Below, piece after piece: positions 54,746 to 63,894 of a stretch of 64,000 bases of DNA (its first letter is position 1; the number at the start of each line of letters is the position of its first letter). The translations under genes were made by a program, and so were the position numbers. This stretch comes from Paenibacillus caui (lineage in GTDB: Bacteria > Bacillota > Bacilli > Paenibacillales > Paenibacillaceae), in assembly GCF_019904135.1 (NCBI RefSeq), contig NZ_JAIOGQ010000017.1:38102-102101 (forward strand). Direction: 5' to 3'. Under the pieces are notes generated by a model. It had not been told where the DNA came from. It saw nothing but the letters and a program-made list of their open reading frames with translations, and searched no databases.

Positions 54746-55909
54746 TTAGCCCGAGACGACTTTAGCTGTTTTGTTGTACCTCGAGATCACCTGATCAAAC
54801 AGGGGATGATCTGCAGGAATGCCGAGCTCGTCCGTAACTACCTGCTCGATGCCTTGCTTTCGAATCGATTCCTGCAGCTTTACGGCCTCGGGATCTTTGG
54901 AGTACTCAAACCGAAGGGCCGAAGCGATAGCGGCAACGAGATATTTCGTTTCAAGTCCGAATTCATAAGCCTTCATCGCAGGGTAAACAAGACGTTCTTC
55001 CGGTGAAAGTTTGCGAAGCGGGGAACGGGCAACGCGGGTCACCTGATCATTAAAATGGGGATTGGAGAAACGGCCCAGTATTTTCTCGATATACTGATTA
55101 TGCTTGGACGGGTCAAAGCCGTGTTTGCGGATCAGCAGCGCTCCTGTTTCCTGAAGCGCACCCCTGACGCTGGCCTGGATGTCGGGATCGGACATAGCAT
55201 CCTGTATAGTAGCGCAGCCTTTCAGATAGCCGAAGTAAGCGGCGCAGCAGTGGCCTGTATTTACGGTAAACAGCTTGCGTTCCAGATAAGGGTCCAGAGA
55301 ATCTGCAAAACGAACGCCCTGGATCGGCGGGGAATCCCCTTTGATTTGGTTTTGGTCGATCACCCATTCGCAAAAAGGCTCCACCATGACCTGCAGATGG
55401 TCTTGATGCTTTTGAACAGGGACAATGCGGTCGACTACGGCATTTGGAAAGGCGATATGGAGATCCGCCTGAGCGGCGGCTGAGGGCTTCAGGTGCCGGT
55501 ATACCCATTTTTTGAGCACCTGACTGGCACCAATTCCGTTCTCGCATGCAATGATATGAAGCGGTTTGCGGGCTTGATGCTGCTTCAGCCGCAAGGTAAT
55601 GCCTTTGGCTATTGTCTCCGCAATGTCTTTCAGAGCATTGATTCCTACGGCGGTTGTCACGATTTCCGCTTCTGAGACGGCTTTAACCACTTTATTGGAA
55701 TCTCCCAGACTTACGGCGGTTACATTGTCCACCATAAAAGAATCGAGGTTCTCATTGGCCAGAATAACTGGATACTGACGCCTCTCTCTGAGCTCCTCCA
55801 CTTTCTTTTTGTTTCTAGCCACGAAAGTAACTTTATAACCGGATTTGGATAATACCGGGCCGATAAAGCCTCTCCCGATATTGCCCGCACCGAAATGTAC
55901 TGCTTTCAT
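54746..55909 (-). CDS. mtlD: Mannitol-1-phosphate 5-dehydrogenase
   Basis: This 387-residue NAD-dependent dehydrogenase oxidises mannitol-1-phosphate to fructose-6-phosphate. The first residues MKAVHFGAGNIGRGFIGPVL form the Rossmann motif, and CENGIGASQ, FPNAVVDRIVP and FTVNTGHC are family hallmarks (Lys/Asn catalytic region). AGGAGG precedes the ATG. No mtlA/mtlF PTS genes are adjacent. A long imperfect hairpin lies just upstream. Confidence 0.95.
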   Translation of the reverse strand: MKAVHFGAGNIGRGFIGPVLSKSGYKVTFVARNKKKVEELRERRQYPVILANENLDSFMVDNVTAVSLGDSNKVVKAVSEAEIVTTAVGINALKDIAETIAKGITLRLKQHQARKPLHIIACENGIGASQVLKKWVYRHLKPSAAAQADLHIAFPNAVVDRIVPVQKHQDHLQVMVEPFCEWVIDQNQIKGDSPPIQGVRFADSLDPYLERKLFTVNTGHCCAAYFGYLKGCATIQDAMSDPDIQASVRGALQETGALLIRKHGFDPSKHNQYIEKILGRFSNPHFNDQVTRVARSPLRKLSPEERLVYPAMKAYEFGLETKYLVAAIASALRFEYSKDPEAVKLQESIRKQGIEQVVTDELGIPADHPLFDQVISRYNKTAKVVSG

Positions 55910-55941
55910 AGCGGTGTTCCTCCTTTTTTGGTCAGATGACT

Positions 55942-56032
55942 GACGTTAAGCTTGAGGAACAGGACATGAAGAAGTCATATGCGCCCAGAAGGATTTGAAA
56001 CCACCCTCGTGCCCTGTTCCATTCAAACGTCA
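55942..56032 (-). other. Long imperfect hairpin in the mtlD leader region
   Basis: On the minus strand GACGTT, TTGA and GGAACAGG pair with CCTGTTCC, TCAA and AACGTC, making a stem of about 18 bp around 45 bases. It lies in the gap between the HAD gene and mtlD and may be a regulatory leader. No terminator T-run follows directly. Confidence 0.4.
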
Positions 56033-56082
56033 ATAATGCGTTAAGCACGGCAACTTACGGGTAACGAGTCTGGCAGGTTGTG

Positions 56083-56745
56083 TCAGTTAAACAGCTTGCG
56101 GGTGACGACATGGTCAAAATTGAGGTTGCTTAAACAATCGGTTTTGTAATGCGGAGTAGTGAAATCAAGAAAACGAGTGATTTCATTGGGAATGACTACA
56201 CAGTGCATTCCGGCCGCAGCTGCCGCCTTGGAGCCGTTCGGCGAATCTTCGATCGCCACCGCTTCATCCGGCTCAAGACCCAAACAGGACAAAGCTTGAT
56301 TATACAACTCAGGGTCCGGTTTTACGTTCTCTACATCATCCGCGGTACGGATACATTCGAAATAATCATATATGCCGAGAAGGTTCAAATGCTTGTCGAC
56401 CCATTCCCTTGAAGAGCTTGAAGCAAGACCAAGCTTCAAACCAGCCGTTTTGGCCGAGTCCAGAAAATGCTGAATGCCTGGACGTATAGTTTCCATTTCC
56501 ATTAGCTCGCTATGACGCCTATGGATGGCCTTTCTAAACTCATCCTTATCGAGGGGGAGATTGAGGTCTGTCATCAGGTATTCGTAAGGGTTAAAGTTGT
56601 TCAAACTGGTCCCGATGCAGGTAGAGTATTGCTCCAGCGTCAGTTCGACACCATGCTCCTTATAGGCTTCCCGGAAAGCATGATACCACGCAGTTTCGGT
56701 GTCAATAATTGTGCCGTCAAAATCGAATATGAGCCCCTTGATCAT
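56083..56745 (-). CDS. HAD-family hydrolase (beta-phosphoglucomutase-like)
   Basis: This 220-residue HAD-type phosphatase or mutase opens with motif I DFDGTIIDTETAWY; a small helical cap follows; motif II is GLASSSSREWVDKHLN; then Lys in VKPDPELY and motif IV IEDSPNGSKAAAAAG. This is the YvdM/YhcW branch of sugar-phosphate enzymes. The ATG at 56745 follows AAGGAG; a TTG two codons earlier is an alternative. Its position before mtlD suggests a sugar role but they need not be co-transcribed. Confidence 0.88.
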   Translation of the reverse strand: MIKGLIFDFDGTIIDTETAWYHAFREAYKEHGVELTLEQYSTCIGTSLNNFNPYEYLMTDLNLPLDKDEFRKAIHRRHSELMEMETIRPGIQHFLDSAKTAGLKLGLASSSSREWVDKHLNLLGIYDYFECIRTADDVENVKPDPELYNQALSCLGLEPDEAVAIEDSPNGSKAAAAAGMHCVVIPNEITRFLDFTTPHYKTDCLSNLNFDHVVTRKLFN

Positions 56746-57273
56746 AATCAATCATCTCCTTCTTTTATTCATTTAGGTTAGAAAACCTACCAAACCAAGT
56801 TAGCAAAAAATAAAATTTTCCCATGTGGTTATTGGGTTTCTATAAAAAACCGTAACATAGGCAAAACTTTTGCGTCAAGGCGAGTAGGAAACATGACGCC
56901 ACTTGACTGCGCTTTCATTCAGAAAAGTAGAAACGCTTTCATCTGAAAGATTTGAACCCTGCAGACAGGGAAAACAGGAGCTCTGAAAATGGAGAGCGGG
57001 TCATCCATAAAGCAAGTAGGGTCAAGGGTTTGACCCTTTTCGAAAGCTTGGAAATGATAGGAATGGACAAGTCTTGAACAGGTTGTCCGAAATTCGATGG
57101 AAGAAGAGAGTTATAAATTTTTTTTAAAAAATGTCCGGTGGCCTCGGAATATAGGCGATTTCCCAGCGGGTGAGTTCGAAAAAAAGCTTGCGGAGCACAG
57201 GAGATTAAATTAATATCTAATTAAACAATAATCTAATTAGATATTAATTTAATTGAATGTGAGGTAGCATCTT
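56746..57273. promoter_or_regulatory. Gene-free control region between HAD and MFS genes
   Basis: This gap of about 528 bases has no gene. It contains a catabolite-response-like site on the minus strand (TGAAAGCGTTTCT at 56929-56941), a hairpin AGGGTCA/TGACCCT followed by TTT at 57018-57040, and the strong inverted repeat listed next. No other gene signal was seen. Confidence 0.4.
57204..57253. promoter_or_regulatory. Perfect 20-bp inverted repeat before the MFS gene
   Basis: Arms of 20 bases (57204-57223 and 57234-57253) are exact inverted complements around a 10-base spacer. Within them ATCTAATTA is repeated directly. The structure sits about 20 bases before the MFS start and is a likely repressor-binding site of the MarR/TetR kind. 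Confidence 0.6.
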
Positions 57274-58566
57274 ATGACAAATCATTCTGCCATAACGGTA
57301 ATGCGTAAGCGAAAGGGTTACACCGGTTTATTTATGGCGGGCATTGTAAATGGAATAGGCGATCGCTTTAGCCAGGTTGCCATGCTTTCCCTGATTCTGG
57401 CGATGACCGGTTCGGGCATTGATGTAGGGATCACGATGGGCATACGGATTCTGCCCTTTCTGCTCCTTGCACCGATAGGAGGGATGCTTGCGGTGAAGCT
57501 GCCGCGCAAAGCTATCCTCCTGACAACGGATCTGCTGCGTGTGCCGGTGGCTTTGTCTTATCTGTTTGTGCATTCTGCCGAGGATATTTGGATCCTTATC
57601 GCGGGCAGCTTTATCCTGGCTGCAGGGGAGGCCGTCTATGCGCCCGTGCGAAAGTCTGCCATCCCGCTTCTGGTGAAGCGCGATGAACTGATGGCGGTTA
57701 ACGGCCTGGAGCAGGCGCTTACCGGCTGCGTATTGCTTATCGGGGCCATTGCTGGAGGCGCGGTATCGTTCTGGCTGGGTCCGGAGTGGTCCTTTGTCCT
57801 GAATGCGGTCTCTTTTCTAATCACAGCGGGAATCGTATCGAGGATTGACTTTTCGCCGGTGGAAATTACGTCAGGGCCGGAGCAGGAAGAGTCCCGGGTA
57901 CAGAGCAGTGTCCCCGCTGTCCCGGGGAAGTGGCGCGACCTGGCCGCCTTGTTCACCGCCAGTCTGCCGCTTCAGGTCGTTCTTGGCTTTGAACTGCTCG
58001 TGCCGATGTTCAACGGGATTGACAATGTGCTGATCAGCGTATACGCCGTACAGGAATATCATGCCGGCGACCTCGGGGTCGGGCTGCTCTATGGGGCCAT
58101 AGGCATCGGTTTGACGCTTAGTCTGCTTGCGGGGCACTTGGCAGGCGCGAGCGTGCTCGCCGGAGCGTTAGGCGGTCTGCTCATCGAAGGGCTGATGCTC
58201 ATCTGCATCAGCGCCGCGCCGGAATTTTGGATTGCCTTCGCGCTGTACATTCCGCTCACCTTGGCCGGTGGCTTTGGCAACGCCTGCTTGGATACCCTCA
58301 TGATGCGGGAACTTCCTCAAAGCCAGCAGGGGCCTGTGTTCGGATTGCTATCGGCGATAAGCAACGCTCTGCTGGGCTGCTCCATGCTGGCTGCCGGCTG
58401 GCTGCTCGAGTGGTTCGATCCAAGAACGATCGGGCGGTTCGGCGGGGGAGCCTATATAGTGATCTCGCTGCTGCTCATGTTGTATTTATGGCTCGGCGGC
58501 ATTTTCCGAGGAAGGAGAAAAGCGAATGTGGATTCTTTCAAATTAAAACGGGAAGTTCGTCCCTGA
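57274..58566 (+). CDS. MFS transporter (MefA-like, MFS_3)
   Basis: This 430-residue exporter has 12 hydrophobic segments (FMAGIVNGIGDRFSQVAMLSL, LLLAPIGGMLAVKLPRKAILL). The G-x-L-a-d-k-l-p-R-K-x-i motif in the first cytoplasmic loop is typical of Mef-type macrolide exporters and enterobactin exporters. The ATG follows TGTGAGG. A perfect inverted repeat precedes it but no regulator gene is adjacent. The substrate is unknown. Confidence 0.85.
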   Translation: MTNHSAITVMRKRKGYTGLFMAGIVNGIGDRFSQVAMLSLILAMTGSGIDVGITMGIRILPFLLLAPIGGMLAVKLPRKAILLTTDLLRVPVALSYLFVHSAEDIWILIAGSFILAAGEAVYAPVRKSAIPLLVKRDELMAVNGLEQALTGCVLLIGAIAGGAVSFWLGPEWSFVLNAVSFLITAGIVSRIDFSPVEITSGPEQEESRVQSSVPAVPGKWRDLAALFTASLPLQVVLGFELLVPMFNGIDNVLISVYAVQEYHAGDLGVGLLYGAIGIGLTLSLLAGHLAGASVLAGALGGLLIEGLMLICISAAPEFWIAFALYIPLTLAGGFGNACLDTLMMRELPQSQQGPVFGLLSAISNALLGCSMLAAGWLLEWFDPRTIGRFGGGAYIVISLLLMLYLWLGGIFRGRRKANVDSFKLKREVRP

Positions 58567-58587
58567 AGAGGCGGTTATCAAGAAAGA

Positions 58588-58636
58588 AAAGGCATCCTGC
58601 AGCCATTCATTCGGTTGCGGGATGCCTCTATTATTC
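58588..58636. terminator. Terminator after the MFS gene
   Basis: AGGCATCCTGCAGCC pairs with GGTTGCGGGATGCCT (one bulge), with T-rich sequence following. Confidence 0.85.
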
Positions 58637-58679
58637 TATTAAAGAATAAACTCCGATGAAGCTGAACTTTTTAAGAAAT

Positions 58680-59372
58680 TTATAGTATAAGCGTATCGCC
58701 CGGAGCCAGCACCTTGCCTTTTATGCCTTTGGCTTCCAGCTTGCGAACGAAAGCCGCCGCGTCCTGTTTGATAGGCGGGAATGTATTGTAGTGAATGGGA
58801 ACAACCAGCTTGGCGTTGTACCATTCAGCCGCCTGCAGCGCATCCTCGGGACCCATCGTGAAATGGTCGCCGATCGGAACGAAAGCGATGTCGATGCTGC
58901 TGCGCTCCCCGATCAGCTTCATATCGCTGAACAGTCCGGTATCTCCTGGATGCAGAATCGTCAGGCCCCCGGTTTTAATGATATATCCGGCGGGCATGCC
59001 GCCATACAGGATGCTTTTGCTCTCTTCGACAACGATGCCGGAGCTGTGGAAGGCCTGCACCATTTTGGCTGTTGCAAATCCAAGGTCATATGTTCCGCCG
59101 ATGTTCATGCCGACGGTTTTGACGCCTTTCCAGGAGAAAAAGGCGGCGAGCTCGGGATTCGCGATAACGGGAATGTCATTTGCTTTGGCAATCAGTTCAG
59201 TGTCCAGAATATGGTCCGCATGGGCATGGGTCAGCAGGATGGCATCTGTTTTGATATCTTCCGCCTTGACGGCCGCGAGCTGGTTCCCGCTGAGAAACGG
59301 GTCGACAATCAAGGATTTGCCGCCCGCAGCGATTTGCACCGTGGAATGCCCATGGTAAATGATTTGCAGCAT
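58680..59372 (-). CDS. UPF0173 metal-dependent hydrolase
   Basis: This 230-residue metallo-beta-lactamase-fold protein has THAHADHI as the metal site, early HGHSTVQI, and later HPGDTG and VPIHYNTFP. The UPF0173/YtkL family has unknown substrate. The start follows CGAGGAGG. Monocistronic. Confidence 0.9.
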   Translation of the reverse strand: MLQIIYHGHSTVQIAAGGKSLIVDPFLSGNQLAAVKAEDIKTDAILLTHAHADHILDTELIAKANDIPVIANPELAAFFSWKGVKTVGMNIGGTYDLGFATAKMVQAFHSSGIVVEESKSILYGGMPAGYIIKTGGLTILHPGDTGLFSDMKLIGERSSIDIAFVPIGDHFTMGPEDALQAAEWYNAKLVVPIHYNTFPPIKQDAAAFVRKLEAKGIKGKVLAPGDTLIL

Positions 59373-59608
59373 GTTGTCCCCTCCTCGGATAAATGGATAA
59401 TGACTGCCTGAAGCAGTCTCTTTTCTATTATAATGATCCTAAATAACAAAACCAAAAATTACAATATTCTACATTATCCGCAGGCGATTATTAATAGCTA
59501 TGAATTCGTAATCTTCAAATTTTTGCTTTTGGTTAGGAAAGTCTTGCACCTACAGTTACGTCATGGAGTAAGATCGAGGAGTAACGAAGATACGGAGGAG
59601 GCTTTCTT

Positions 59609-60395
59609 ATGGACAAAGAAGAACAGTTCAGCATTGGAGAATTTTCAGATAAAACGGGCGTATCGATTAGAACCTTGCATTATTATGATGAAATCGGTTT
59701 GCTGACGCCGCTTAAGCATCCAACCACCGGGCACCGGATTTACCGGAAGGAGGACATTCTGTCGCTGCAGAAAATTGTCAGTTTCAAGTTTTTGGGCTAC
59801 AGCCTGGAACAAATCATGGAGATGGTCAGGCTTTCGCAATTTGATTCCGGATTATTGGAATCGCTGCGGATGCAGAAAGGATTATTTGAAGAGAAAAAGG
59901 CGCATATCGAAAGCGCATTAAAGGCAGTGAACCGGAACGATAAAGCTGCTGGAGAAGGAGGGGCAGATTGATGGCAGCGTGCTTCTCAGCTTGATTCACA
60001 GTATACAAACGGAGAAGGAACAGCGGGAATGGCTTGAACAGCATGTGTCCCGGGAGGCCGTGGACCGTCTTTATAATAAAAGCCCGGAGGCCATGGAATC
60101 ACTGGACAGGGAATACGTTGAATGGACCAGGGAAGTCAAACGGCTTGCCGGCAGGCCTGTGGGCGACCCGGAGGTTCAGGAACTGATTGGGCGTCAAATG
60201 AAAATGAACCTGGATTTTGTCGGCACGGAAGATATTGCGGAGTTTGCAGAACTCGCTGCAATGGATGAGGCAAGTTTTGCCGGAATAGCGTCCGGTACGT
60301 TATCCTCATTTTCCCCCGATGAGGAAGCCTGGCTGCAGGAAGTGATTGAATATTACGTACAAGAGAACGGTTTCAAACTTCCCGGACAGGATTAG
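59609..60395 (+). pseudogene. MerR-family regulator with TipAS-like domain, frameshifted
   Basis: The first piece (59609-59971) is a MerR helix-turn-helix (FSIGEFSDKTGVSIRTLHYY, then YRKEDILSLQKIVSFKFLGY). It runs out of frame near 59936, at GCAGTGAACCGGAACGATAA. The +1 frame then continues the coiled coil (IKLLEKEGQIDGSVLLSLIHS) into the TipAS-like effector domain that ends at 60395. The whole length, 787 bases, is one base over a multiple of three, so one inserted base explains it. Corrected, the protein would be about 261 residues. Either a recent mutation or a sequencing error. Confidence 0.75.
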
Positions 60396-60490
60396 AAGGC
60401 AATTTTATGACAATGCCTGAAGCTGGTTTGTAAAGGCTTCCAAGCCAGGCGTATAATGAACTTGTACTATTTTGAAAGGAGAGATAGAAC

Positions 60491-61612
60491 TTGAGCGAAA
60501 AAGTTTTTATTAGTCCAGGAAAATATGTACAAGGCAAAAACGTGGTTGATAAAACAGGAGATTATGTTAAAGGATTTGGAAAGTGCGCTTTGGTCATGGC
60601 GGACGAACTGGTCTGGAAGATCGTTGGGGACCGGGTAGTCACAAGTCTTGAACAGGCCGGAATTGCGGTTATCAAAGTGGAATTCAAAGGCGAAGCGTCC
60701 AAAAATGAAATAAACCGGATTGCCGAGCAGGGCAAAGGACAACACGTTGATATGGTGATCGGTGTAGGCGGCGGCAAGACGCTGGATACGGCCAAAGCCG
60801 TCAATGATGTGCTGAAAGCTGCCTGCGTAATTATACCAACGACAGCTTCGACGGATGCCCCAACCAGTGCGCTGTCGGTCATTTATACGGATGAAGGCGC
60901 ATTCGATACCTATTCTTTTTACCGGAAAAATCCGGATTTAATTCTGGTGGATACGAAGGTGATTGCCGGGGCGCCGCCGCTGTTCCTGGCTTCGGGCATC
61001 GCAGACGCGATGGCGACCTGGATCGAGTGCCGGTCGGTTATCGAGGCGCGGGCGAATACGATTGCGGGAGGACTGCCAACCTTGGCCGCTGAAGCAATCG
61101 CCCGAAAATGCGAGGAGACGCTGTTTGACTTTGGCCTGCTCGCCTATGAATCCGTGAAGCGCAAAGTTGTGACCCCTGCCCTTGAAGCGGTCGTTGAAGC
61201 GAATACGCTGCTCAGCGGACTTGGCTTTGAAAGCGGCGGTCTGGCCGGGGCCCATGCGATCCATAACGGGTTTACCGTGCTGGAGGGCGATATTCATCAT
61301 CTGACGCACGGTCAGAAGGTGGCCTTCGGCACGCTGGTCCAGCTGGCACTTGAGAAGCGCCCGCAGGCGGAGATCGAGCGCTATATTGACTTTTACCTGA
61401 AGCTGGAGCTTCCGGTCACTTTGGAGGATATCAAGCTTAAAGACGCTTCACGGGACGATTTGTACCGCGTCGCCGAAGCTGCAACCAAAGAAGGCGAGAC
61501 GTCTCATAACCTGCCGTTCCCCGTAACAGCTGACGATGTGCTGGATGCGATTCTCGCTGCGGATCAATATTCGCTGGCTTATAAGAGAAAAATCGGCCTC
61601 GCGGCCGAATAA
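60491..61612 (+). CDS. gldA: Glycerol dehydrogenase
   Basis: This 373-residue iron-containing-type alcohol dehydrogenase (GldA) oxidises glycerol to dihydroxyacetone with NAD. It has [19 protein letters not shown], the [14 protein letters not shown] nucleotide motif, [12 protein letters not shown] and zinc ligands in [12 protein letters not shown] and HAIHNGF...THGQKVAFG. It starts with TTG, six bases after AAAGGAGAGA. A terminator hairpin follows. Confidence 0.95.
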   Translation: MSEKVFISPGKYVQGKNVVDKTGDYVKGFGKCALVMADELVWKIVGDRVVTSLEQAGIAVIKVEFKGEASKNEINRIAEQGKGQHVDMVIGVGGGKTLDTAKAVNDVLKAACVIIPTTASTDAPTSALSVIYTDEGAFDTYSFYRKNPDLILVDTKVIAGAPPLFLASGIADAMATWIECRSVIEARANTIAGGLPTLAAEAIARKCEETLFDFGLLAYESVKRKVVTPALEAVVEANTLLSGLGFESGGLAGAHAIHNGFTVLEGDIHHLTHGQKVAFGTLVQLALEKRPQAEIERYIDFYLKLELPVTLEDIKLKDASRDDLYRVAEAATKEGETSHNLPFPVTADDVLDAILAADQYSLAYKRKIGLAAE

Positions 61613-61640
61613 AATTGGCTCGGTGGGTTACAAAGTTACA

Positions 61641-61680
61641 CAAAACCGCGTTCGTGATACAACCATGGGCGCGGTTTTTG
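61641..61680 (+). terminator. Terminator after gldA
   Basis: AAAACCGCG pairs with CGCGGTTTT, then TTGTG. It lies against the left edge of the IS remnant. Confidence 0.75.
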
Positions 61681-61689
61681 TGTTGACGA

Positions 61690-62365
61690 GCCAAAAAATG
61701 AGGAAGCGAATTCGCACGTCACCTTGTTTTACTGGCGACATAAGATTCTTGCCGCTCTGAAGCAGATTCCAACTGAAGCGTTCCAGGGAATCGTCGAAAT
61801 GGACGAAACGTATTTCTTATTCTCCGAAAAGGGCAAACGGAATATTGCCGAACGTAAGCCACGTAAACGTGGCGGAAAAGCCAAATATCGTGGTATTAGT
61901 AATGACCAAGTATGTATGCTCGTTGCCCGTGACCATCAGAAAATGACATACTCTGGCGTACTTGGAGATGGGCGTATTCGGACTACAAAATTGGATGAAG
62001 CGATTGGTATTCATATATCTGACTCAAACGTGCTATGCACTGATTCGTGGAGAGCATTCAGTTCCTATGCGAATTCAAAGGGCTTGGCTCATTACCGATT
62101 CAAGTCCGACGGAAAACAACGTGTAAAAGGCGTGTACCATATCCAAAACGTAAACAGCTACCACAGCCGCTTGAAGAAATGGATGGACCGCTTTAATGGT
62201 GTTGCAACCAAATATTTGCAACATTATTTGGCATGGTTTCGTTATATAGACAGCAAGGAATATGAGAATACCTCATCGAATAAGAAAAATATGTTGGTCA
62301 AATCGTGCCTTTTTACTGTAACTGACACGAATACCAAACTTAGGCTTTCTGCTTATTCTTGTTAA
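61690..62365 (+). mobile_element. IS1595-type transposase, 5' truncated
   Basis: From about 61700 the frame reads FYWRHKILAALKQIPTEAF, then GIVEMDETYFLFSEKGKRNI with the first catalytic Asp, RKRGGKAKYRGISNDQVCML, and the later ...LCTDSWRAFSSY and NVNSYHSRLKKWM. This is the DDE transposase of ISXO2/IS1595 elements. The N-terminal zinc-ribbon part, about 100 residues, is missing: the segment begins directly after the gldA terminator. No complete inverted repeats were found. It is an inactive remnant. Confidence 0.75.
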
Positions 62366-62451
62366 GCTCCCATGGAAGAACGAATCTACTTCCATGATCT
62401 GTGGTGTCGCTTGCGGCATTGATGGTAGATCAACGAAAGGAGTAACAAATC

Positions 62452-63006
62452 ATGAAACGAAGAATAATTTTAGATTTAGCAGTTTCTTTAGATGGTTTTA
62501 TTGAAGGAAAAAATGGAGAAGTTGATTGGTGCATTATGGACTCTGAGATGGGGTTTATCAATTTCTTAAATCAAATTGATACTATTTTATATGGAAGAAA
62601 AAGCTACGATTTATGGGGGCAATTTACTCCAGAAATTGAAGATGCTGAAACAGAAAAAGAAATGTGGGGATTAGTTCATAGTAAAGAAAAATATGTGTTT
62701 TCCAGAACGCAAAAAGGGACGGATAATAAAGCAATATTCATAAACGATAATATTCTTGAAGAAGTAAATAAATTAAAGAATAAGCCTGGTAAAGACATCT
62801 GGCTATATGGTGGAGCAAGTCTTATTACAACTTTTATTAATTTAGGGCTTGTTGATGAATTTAGATTATCTGTTCACCCTGTTATTTTGGGAGAAGGAAA
62901 ACCGTTGTTTATTGATATTAAACAGAGGATGAATTTAAAAATGGTTAATACAAGAACTTTCTCCTCTGGCGTTGTACAACTAATCTATCATTTGAGTGGG
63001 AAATAA
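62452..63006 (+). CDS. DHFR-fold/RibD-like reductase (YwjB type)
   Basis: This 184-residue protein has the RibD C-terminal (DHFR-like) fold: IILDLAVSLDGFIEGKNGEVDW, ILYGRKSYDLW, IWLYGGASLITTFINLGLVDEFRLSVHPVILGEGKPLF (continuous family pattern in two parts). The gene is clearly AT-richer than its neighbours, with many AAA/AAT/TTT codons, and lies between an IS remnant and a pseudogene, so it was probably acquired. AAAGGAG precedes the ATG. Substrate unknown. Confidence 0.85.
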   Translation: MKRRIILDLAVSLDGFIEGKNGEVDWCIMDSEMGFINFLNQIDTILYGRKSYDLWGQFTPEIEDAETEKEMWGLVHSKEKYVFSRTQKGTDNKAIFINDNILEEVNKLKNKPGKDIWLYGGASLITTFINLGLVDEFRLSVHPVILGEGKPLFIDIKQRMNLKMVNTRTFSSGVVQLIYHLSGK

Positions 63007-63094
63007 TATTGCACATTTCCAAAGATAAAATACAATAAAATATCATCAGGAAATACTGGACAGTAATTCAACTAAGGGGAAACAATAGCTCAAT

Positions 63095-63123
63095 AAACCG
63101 CCTTTTCACCAAGGCGGTTTTTA
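63095..63123 (+). terminator. Terminator after the DHFR-like gene
   Basis: AAACCGCCTT pairs with AAGGCGGTTT, followed by TT. The preceding 80 bases are AT-rich and show nothing else. Confidence 0.75.
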
Positions 63124-63143
63124 ACGCGAGGCGGGGATTTGAA

Positions 63144-63754
63144 GTGAATTGGGCATTCTGGATATTAGGCGGATTGAATGTACTGATGTAGGGAACCATG
63201 GCGGTCATTTATACGGCAAAGGTGGGGAAAATCGGGAGGTTTTGGGAAACGGTATAACAACCGGACAAGAGTGAACCGCCCCTAATTTCTGTGGTCGTAT
63301 GTCACGACGGATGATGCGATGCTTGGCAAGCTGATCAAGCGGGCCGGATACCGTCAGGATGCCATTTTCGGTACGAAAATGATCGGCGTCTTGAACTGGT
63401 ATGAGAGCCTGCGGCAATTGATTGGAAGCGTGGAGAAATCGGTGTACAGCTTCAAGTCTGCGATGTTAATTTATTTCATTGTCCTGTTTGCTGACGATGA
63501 TCTACCCTTGGGCGGGCCTGTTTCTCGGTCCTGTCTCAGCCCGAATGCTCTGCCTTGTCAGCCTGCTGTCAGTCTTTTGGCTTTACTATATGTATTCAAA
63601 GCATTCGGGGAGCAGGTTTTGGTACGGAATCGCACATCCCGTCATCGGCTTGTTTCTGATTGCTGGAGGAATACGTGGAGCTTTCCGGGCCCGCAGCCGG
63701 GGCGGCATGACATGGCGGGGAACGACTTATGACCGTAAAAATTTGAAGGCCTAG
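63144..63754 (+). pseudogene. GT2-family glycosyltransferase, heavily decayed
   Basis: A GTG at 63144 opens a membrane segment (NWAFWILGGLNVLM) that meets a TAG in the same frame. The frame goes on (GTMAVIYTAKVGKIGRFWE), meets TAA, and continues to PPLISVVV, the start of a GT2 catalytic domain. At about 63300 the sequence jumps to the later VTTDDAMLGKLIKRAGYR part, so most of the catalytic core is deleted. A frameshift near 63475 precedes the last membrane segments and the end WRGTTYDRKNLKA. Four defects leave no function. Confidence 0.75.
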
Positions 63755-63773
63755 GCGCTTGGATCACGGGACA

Positions 63774-63812
63774 ACAAAACCGGATCAGGACCTCGCATGG
63801 ATCCGGTTTTGC
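63774..63812 (+). terminator. Terminator after the glycosyltransferase remnant
   Basis: AAAACCGGATC pairs with GGATCCGGTTTT, with T residues at its end. Confidence 0.8.
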
Positions 63813-63894
63813 TCCCGGAGAATACAGGAGGCGGCCCCCCGGACCTTGCTTGTAGCCTTTGTTACTGAACAAGCTAGTACCCCATCAATCCTTA

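Noticed and set aside
56929..56941. Catabolite-response site controlling the HAD gene
   Set aside because: Resembles the consensus at all but the last position, but such sites occur by chance; listed only within the control region.
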